Positions 58,618-64,000 of a DNA stretch of 64,000 nt are shown piece after piece (position 1 is the stretch's first letter; every line of letters starts with the position of its first letter). This DNA is from Gymnorhina tibicen (taxonomy: Eukaryota; Chordata; Aves; Passeriformes; Artamidae). The DNA lies in contig VXAZ01008191.1 in the NCBI GenBank assembly GCA_013399875.1, positions 187,849 through 251,848 on the forward strand. Reading direction: 5' to 3'. The notes beneath the pieces were generated by a model, which worked only from the letters and a program-made list of their open reading frames with translations, was not told the DNA's origin and did no database searches. Position numbers and translations under genes: made by a program.

Positions 58618-58846
58618 TTTTGGATTAAATATTAGGAAGAAATTCTTTATTGTGAAGGAGTTGAGACCCTGGCACAGGGTGCCCAGAGAAGCTGTGGCTG
58701 CCCCATCCCTGGAAATGCCCAAGGCCAGGTCAGACAGGGCTTGGAGCAACCTGGGATAGTGGAAGGTGTCCCTGTCCATGGCAGGGGATTGGAACTGGAT
58801 GATCTTTAAGGTCATCCAACCCAAACCATTCTGTGATTTTATGAGT
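58618..58846 (+). mobile_element. CR1 LINE 3'-end fragment
   Basis: AGGAAGAAATTCTTTATTGT, GAGACCCTGGCACAGGGTGC, GGAGCAACCTGGGATAGTGG, GTGTCCCTGTCCATGGCAGG and the CCAACCCAAACCATTCTGTG terminus. First CR1 downstream of the promoter-like block. Confidence 0.95.
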
Positions 58847-59459
58847 CATTTGTGACCCCCTCAGATCCCAAATCCACAGGAAACCAGCCCTCTAAGTCCC
58901 AAACCACCATGACAGGGAGCTGTGGCAACCCTCATTTTCCCAAGTCAGGGCCACCACAGACGTCATCCCGGTCTTTAGCATCCTTCAGCATCCCGGTGTT
59001 GAAGGTCCCACCTGCCTTGTAGCCTTCCTTAATGGTCCTGCTGTCAAAAAGGCAATTCTTCCACCCCATCCCTGACCTATTACTGGGGGAATTCTATTAG
59101 AACCTAAGAAACCACCGACTGGAAGCCAAACTCCTCTCTTGCAGAGCAATCTGGCCGGGCAGCCACGGGGGGAGTGTAATTCCCTTCCCCTTCCATACAC
59201 TCCGTGTGATATTTGGCTCTCTAATGTGGTTTGCAGCATGCTGAGGCCACAAAACACAGCAATAAAAAAAAATAAAGGAAAGGAAAACGAGCAGTAAATG
59301 AAGTCCCTCCAGAACATCCATTTGTCGTCACATCTTGAGTTCAGAATTTCCTCGCGGTGCCTCTTGGAGCGAGGGTTTTGTATTAGTCTGATTATGTTGA
59401 GATAATCTGTCATATTGCTCCAGGAAGCTCTGAGGGAAGAGAAGAAAAAAAAAAAAAGG

Positions 59460-59760
59460 GAAGGAAAGATAATATTTTAAATCAGAGGGCTGCTAGATTG
59501 GTGACTCTGTCTGGCAGACACACATCGCTGCCCCCTTTATGAAAATTTTAATTGGTTACCTCTGTCAGAGAAAATGAGAGATTTGCTGATTTTAATTTGT
59601 TGGAGCGAATCACTCGCTGCCAATGTTATCAAAATTAAACCAGGGAGATGGTTTCCTGCTTTCCTTCTCCTAGTCCCTCTGCATTTTCTTCTGAAATATC
59701 CCTCCATAAAGGATTGATTAAGGAGTGACCAGCTGATGACAAACGAGCTGTTGAAGTGGC
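59460..59760. promoter_or_regulatory. Candidate conserved enhancer
   Basis: Contains AGATAATATTTTAAATC, TTTTAATTGGTTACC, TTTTAATTTGTTGGAG, CAATGTTATCAAAATTAAAC and AAAGGATTGATTAAGGAG: closely spaced homeodomain-, SOX/TCF- and GATA-like words with retained CpGs. No ORF with support. Inferred from composition. Confidence 0.35.
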
Positions 59761-61304
59761 AAACTCTGCCGTGCTTGGTGTCATGCCTTATCCCTGGGAC
59801 AGGGAGGATCAGGGAAAGCAAACGGCGTCTGGAGGAAGAATGGACAGAGACCTAGTCAGGAAATACAGATATTTTTGGGGAGGGGCAAAAATTGGAACAG
59901 GTGGGTGTCACCTCATGTGGTGCACCGTATGTTGGCTGAAGTGAGTGTATGAAACAAGATTATATAAAATATATAAAATCCTCCTCCCAGTGTTTCAAGT
60001 ACCATTGTAGTGTTAAGTTGGTGATTTACTCCAGGTAGAGCTGCTGTTTGCTGGCTTGACGTGGCCTGGGAGCAGGACAGAGGAATCCTGCCTGTGTTTG
60101 GGGCACCATTTCGTGCGTGCCACGTGCACGTACCGGTGTTTATTGCTGCCAACTCTTTTTCTGAACACCGAGCTTTGGTCAGAGGCAGGTCTTGTGATAC
60201 CTCCTGCCATGATTTCAGCACGCCCACCTGCAGGCTCACCTTGTCAGCTGCCTGTTTCCAGGCTGCCTTTGCTAGATGGAGATGTTCCCTCCGTTTTTTG
60301 AGCTCAGCTGGCCTATAACAAAGTCCTTGCTGTTTGCAAAATGGCTCTTTTCTTCCTCCCCTCTGTCAGCTATTAGGAATATCCCATTCCTGGCAGACGT
60401 GCCCTATTCCATATTCATTGAGAATTAGTACGGCTCTCTGTCTAAATGTTTTCGGGATAGGGGTCATCATGATGTCCGTGCTAGAATAGATCTGGAGCTG
60501 AAACGCTTTGTCTCCGTCCCATCTGTGCTCCTGTCTCCCTGTGGATGATCCTCTAAGCCAACAGCTCCACAAACCGCTGAAGTTTGGGTTACCCAACACC
60601 AAAACCCTGTGGCTGATTTTAAAAGCTGCTGTGGTGCAATCCTCCCTGTGGGCCAAGGACATCATCACGGCGCTGATCTCAGCCCCTGCCAAACCACGTG
60701 GCTCAGGGCAGGGGTCAGGTCACACTTAATTAAGACATTGGTCTTCCTGCACGTTGGTGTTCTCCTCTGTGAAATGGGGCAGCCTGGTTGCCTCCTTCCC
60801 GGTGGGGCTCTGTGCCAGCTGTGTGTCCAACTGGATGTGGTCAAACCACATTTCCTCCGGGATCCCGAGGTGAAGGGCACCAGCCGAGCACCGGGAAGGA
60901 TTTATTCTTCTTGTGTCTTGACTGTGAGCAAATGTTCACCCTTTAACATTCCTCCAGAACCGTCTTTTCTTGTCCTTTCTCAGTCCTTCATTTCTTGAGC
61001 TCCTTCTACAACAGAAGCAGGCAATTCTCCCGCACCTGCCTTGGATTCCCTCGGGATTAAACACCTCCTTTTCCAGGAGAACCTTGTGGAGCTCTGCAAA
61101 ATAGTCCTTTGTGTAGTCCAGCCCACTCCGATATTCCAATCAATCAAGCCTGGGGTAGGAGTTCAGGCTTTATGCTGGATGTTGTCGAGCAGCAATGTAA
61201 CAATGGAGATCTCCTCCAAACAAGTATCTGCCGGTTCCTGCAAATGAAAGTCGATACACCTTCACAAGGAAATCTGTCCCGGTGGGGTCTTTTGTATCGA
61301 AAGC

Positions 61305-61485
61305 CCTGTTGGTAGATTTATTCATTGTGCAGGGCCGTTCCCTTAACAAGTCAGTTATTCATTGGCCATTGCTCGAGGGCGTGTGGAATTTATGGTCATA
61401 GTCCTGTAATCAGATATTTTGTTATAGAGGGCTTTGCCACCACAAAAGGTCTGAATAAATCAGTATGCAGCAGGAATTGATCCTT
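61305..61485. promoter_or_regulatory. Candidate conserved enhancer
   Basis: GATTTATTCATTG, AGTTATTCATTGGCCATTG, GAATTTATGGTCATAG, TGTAATCAGATATTTTG and CTGAATAAATCAG words suggest clustered POU/homeodomain-, CCAAT- and CDX/HOX-like sites, in contrast to its flanks. Inferred from composition. Confidence 0.35.
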
Positions 61486-62546
61486 TCACAGGCTATTTCT
61501 GGATTCAGCTCCTGCTCTAAGAGTGTTTTCTCCCTTCTAGAACTATTCTACCAGAGCCTTTGCAAGTTTGACCTGTGGTCAGGCCTACCAGAGCTCTGCT
61601 TTAGTGCCTGTGTACAGACAGACACACACTTAGGTCTGTTTTCTGGGCCTGATTTTTGTCCTGAGATACTTGAGGTCCATGCTGCTGCCATTTCACAGCC
61701 AGTAGAGGGAAAAAAAAAAAAGAATTTTTCTCCATCACCTGACTTAAACATCTGCAGGTTGGAAAGAACTGTTTGAAAAAGGCTTTAATCAACTGCCAGG
61801 GAAGAAAAGGAAATCTGATTTTTGAGTAGCTGCACTGGTGCCTTAAATACTAAAGAACTTGGCCTGCTAATCTCCACTTCTCAGATGTTGTTCCACAATC
61901 TGATCAGCTCTATTGAGCTGAAAGAAGGGTTAATTGCTAACAAAATGCTCCACACCTTCGTGCATACAAGGAAAGGGGCAAGGGTGGGCACCTCGCTTTT
62001 TGGAGCTTCGTGCGATCTCATTGTGTGCAGTTGATGGTGAGGGAATTTGGTTCTTACATGTGCCCCAAGGATATCTGTCTGTGAAGGTAAGATCACAGCA
62101 GAGCCTCTGATTTTTATGGCAGAAATCAGGGATGGGAGGAGAGGGAAAATCTCTGTAACCTAGCAGCCTGTACTGCTGCTGTCTCCCAGGTCGTGGGTGA
62201 TGTTAAATGTGTAAATGTCAACGAACCTCTCCCCTGAGCAGAGCTGAGCTGTCTTGGCACTTACACTTGGGATGGAGCTCGGCAGTGCTGTGGCTCCTCA
62301 GTGGTCACATGCTGCCTTGCAAGTGTTCCCCGAGGCACAGCATCTTTCTAGGGAGGCTCTGATGGCTGCAGGGGTGGGTTTTGGTTTAAGGAGAGTCCAT
62401 GACAAAGGACATTCAGTGCGTGGTCTGCTCTGGTGAGTGCAGCCCAGAGGAGTGTAAGACTGTGATAGGGAACATGAGAATTACATCCACCTGTGGGTAG
62501 ACAAACCCTGAGGAGGCCAGAGGGTCTCTGAGCTGCTCACATCTCA

Positions 62547-62835
62547 GTAGAATCATGGAATGCCCCGAGCTGGAAGGAACCCACAAGGATCATCGAGTCC
62601 AGCTCCTAGACCTGCGCAGAACACCAAGAATCCCCCCAAGGTGCTGAGACTGTTGTCCAAACTGGAACTCCAGCAGTCTCCACGCTATGACCACTTCCCT
62701 GAGGAGCCTGTTCTGGTTCCTGACCACCCTCTGGATGAAAAACCTTTTCCTTTAATCCAATATAAACCTCTCCTGACACAGCTCCAAGCCTTTCCGTCAG
62801 ATCCTATCACTGGACACAGCAGTGCCCTTCCAATA
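62547..62835 (-). mobile_element. Older CR1 subfamily 3' fragment
   Basis: GTAGAATCATGGAATGCCCC terminus, CATCGAGTCCAGCTCCTAGA, TGACCACTTCCCTGAGGAGC, CACCCTCTGGATGAAAAACC and CTCCTGACACAGCTCCAAGC blocks mark a third CR1 subfamily type in this window. Confidence 0.88.
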
Positions 62836-63380
62836 ACATCCAAAATCCCGTTTCAGCACTTGCAGGTCAGCCATGAGGGCAAGTAAAGGAATAACCAGAC
62901 AGTGAATGTATGTTCACTGCATATTCTGAATGCTTGAAAAAAATGGCATGAACAATGTTAAATATTTCCTGTCCTGTGTCACCCACTGGCTCTTGCCAGC
63001 TCGGGGTTTTCAGATATGTTACCAGGGATAGCAGTGCTGTCGGGACTTTCGGAGTCTCCAGATGGAGATGATGCTACTACCAGCAGGAGAGATGGTGACA
63101 GGCAGAAGAGCAGCAGAGCTGGGAGGGCAGGGGGGAAGCTGGGAGAGATCCCAGCAAAATGCCAGTTGGCTGGGGGATCCAGCTGAGTGGGATGAGTGGA
63201 AACACCAGGAGGGCATCCTTTGCTGTGAGAGTTGACGTGACTGTAGATGTACCCAAGGCATCCCTCAGGGACTAGAAACTGTGGGAAGTGCCTGCAGGCA
63301 TGGAAATGCGACTGGAAGTGACATCCCCCAGATGGGGAATCCTCAGTCTGGATATCCTCTACCAAGACCAGGGAAGATGG
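62836..63380. other. Unique non-coding sequence
   Basis: A 260-codon minus-strand open frame (62,979-63,761) spans this region and the CR1 fragment after it; it has no recognised domain and crosses a CR1 end, so it is not called. Confidence 0.45.
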
Positions 63381-63384
63381 TGAG

Positions 63385-63450
63385 GTGGGCTGGATGAGGT
63401 GATTTCCAGAGGTCCCTTCCACCTTGAAGCATCTGTGATTCTGTGAAGAT
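63385..63450 (+). mobile_element. CR1 terminal fragment
   Basis: GGGCTGGATGAGGTGATTTC, CAGAGGTCCCTTCCACCTTG and CATCTGTGATTCTGTGA match the sense CR1 3' terminus of an older subfamily. Confidence 0.8.
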
Positions 63451-64000
63451 GGGACAGAACTGCTGCAGATTTCGATGCCCTCACTGGACACAGCTGCCCC
63501 CACCAGCTGCCTCCTGGTGAGCAGGAGGCCTGCAGGGTATTTAAAGATGCAGGACAAACTCCAGGGTGGGGCTGTGTGGCAGCACCCATGGTGGTGTCCT
63601 CCCCAGAAGGCAGGAAATCTGATCGGGATCGAGGTCTGGGGGCAGAAATCTGAGGTTGTGATGTGTTCTGAGTGGAAGAAAAACCTTTTGTTTTGGTGCG
63701 AGACAGCCTTACAACCCCTCAAGAAGTAAAGTAGAGACTGTGCTTCCTTGTGTTGGGACAAAGGCCTGGTTTGATGTCCTGTTGACCTGATCCCAGTTTT
63801 CTACACAAGGCCCTTCTTGGCAAGCCCACGCCCCTTCCTCTCTCTGGAGTCTTACACCGATTTTTTGGCTGGGCTGCGACCAGAGGCAATGCCACAGCAT
63901 CTTTGGTCAGAAATGTGCACACACCTTGCCCTAAGATGTGACACTTACATTCTTTTACTCCCATATCACAAAATATTCGTATTTTTGTGAATATCTTCTT
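63451..64000. other. Unique non-coding sequence to window end
   Basis: Nothing is recognised. Confidence 0.5.

Larger units (their letters stand above)
58847..62545. other. Repeat-poor stretch with two enhancer-like blocks
   Basis: No repeat family is recognised over 3.7 kb. Candidate regulatory blocks are listed separately. A-runs lie at 59,443-59,457 and 61,709-61,719. Confidence 0.5.

Noticed and set aside
62979..63761. 260-codon minus-strand open frame
   Set aside because: No domain or splice context, Ser/Pro/His-rich chance composition, and it runs through a CR1 terminus at 63.39-63.45 kb.
1..64000. CRISPR arrays, rRNA or tRNA genes, bacterial operons
   Set aside because: No regularly spaced repeats, no rRNA-like blocks and no tRNA cloverleaf with A/B boxes were noticed by eye; tRNAscan-SE and Rfam searches were not possible.

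Overview
The window looks like nuclear DNA of a bird, probably a passerine. The evidence is about 25 dispersed fragments of the avian CR1 LINE, mostly 3' ends with the ATTCTRTGATTCT-type terminus. There is also one solo ERV-type LTR and one further avian LTR-like fragment, plus microsatellites and a GC-rich promoter-like block. Nothing is prokaryotic: there are no operons, no long ORFs and no CRISPR. Nearly all open frames here are chance frames or translations of CR1.

Layout. 1-36 kb is intergenic or intronic DNA with scattered CR1 copies in both orientations; one copy (26.82-27.29 kb) keeps a decayed reverse-transcriptase segment joined to the 3' end by an internal deletion. A possible short minus-strand terminal coding exon lies at 30.99-31.19 kb; it is unconfirmed. 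A solo LTR at 35.4-35.87 kb abuts an older CR1. 36.8-39.1 kb has no recognised repeats and contains a stretch (37.48-38.03 kb) that looks like a conserved developmental enhancer. 39.1-51.1 kb is again CR1-bearing, with a TAA-type microsatellite, a perfect hairpin (44.70-44.75 kb), a cluster of four GATA motifs (45.59-45.63 kb) and an ERV-like fragment (46.2-46.5 kb).

51.1-58.6 kb is the functional-looking core: no CR1, high GC, CpG-rich, with a small interstitial telomere-like array at 51.4 kb, a stack of microsatellites, a TATA box at 53,412, a candidate first exon ending in a good splice donor at 54,079/54,080, and a second CpG-dense patch at 57.05-57.32 kb next to an assembly gap. I read this as the promoter and largely non-coding first exon of a plus-strand gene whose coding exons probably lie beyond the window; I cannot name the gene. 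58.8-62.5 kb holds further enhancer-like stretches, and the window ends in ordinary sequence with two more CR1 fragments.

I found no coherent new multi-gene system. The best leads are the unidentified promoter/first exon, the candidate minus-strand exon, the enhancer-like conserved blocks and a few unusual repeats.
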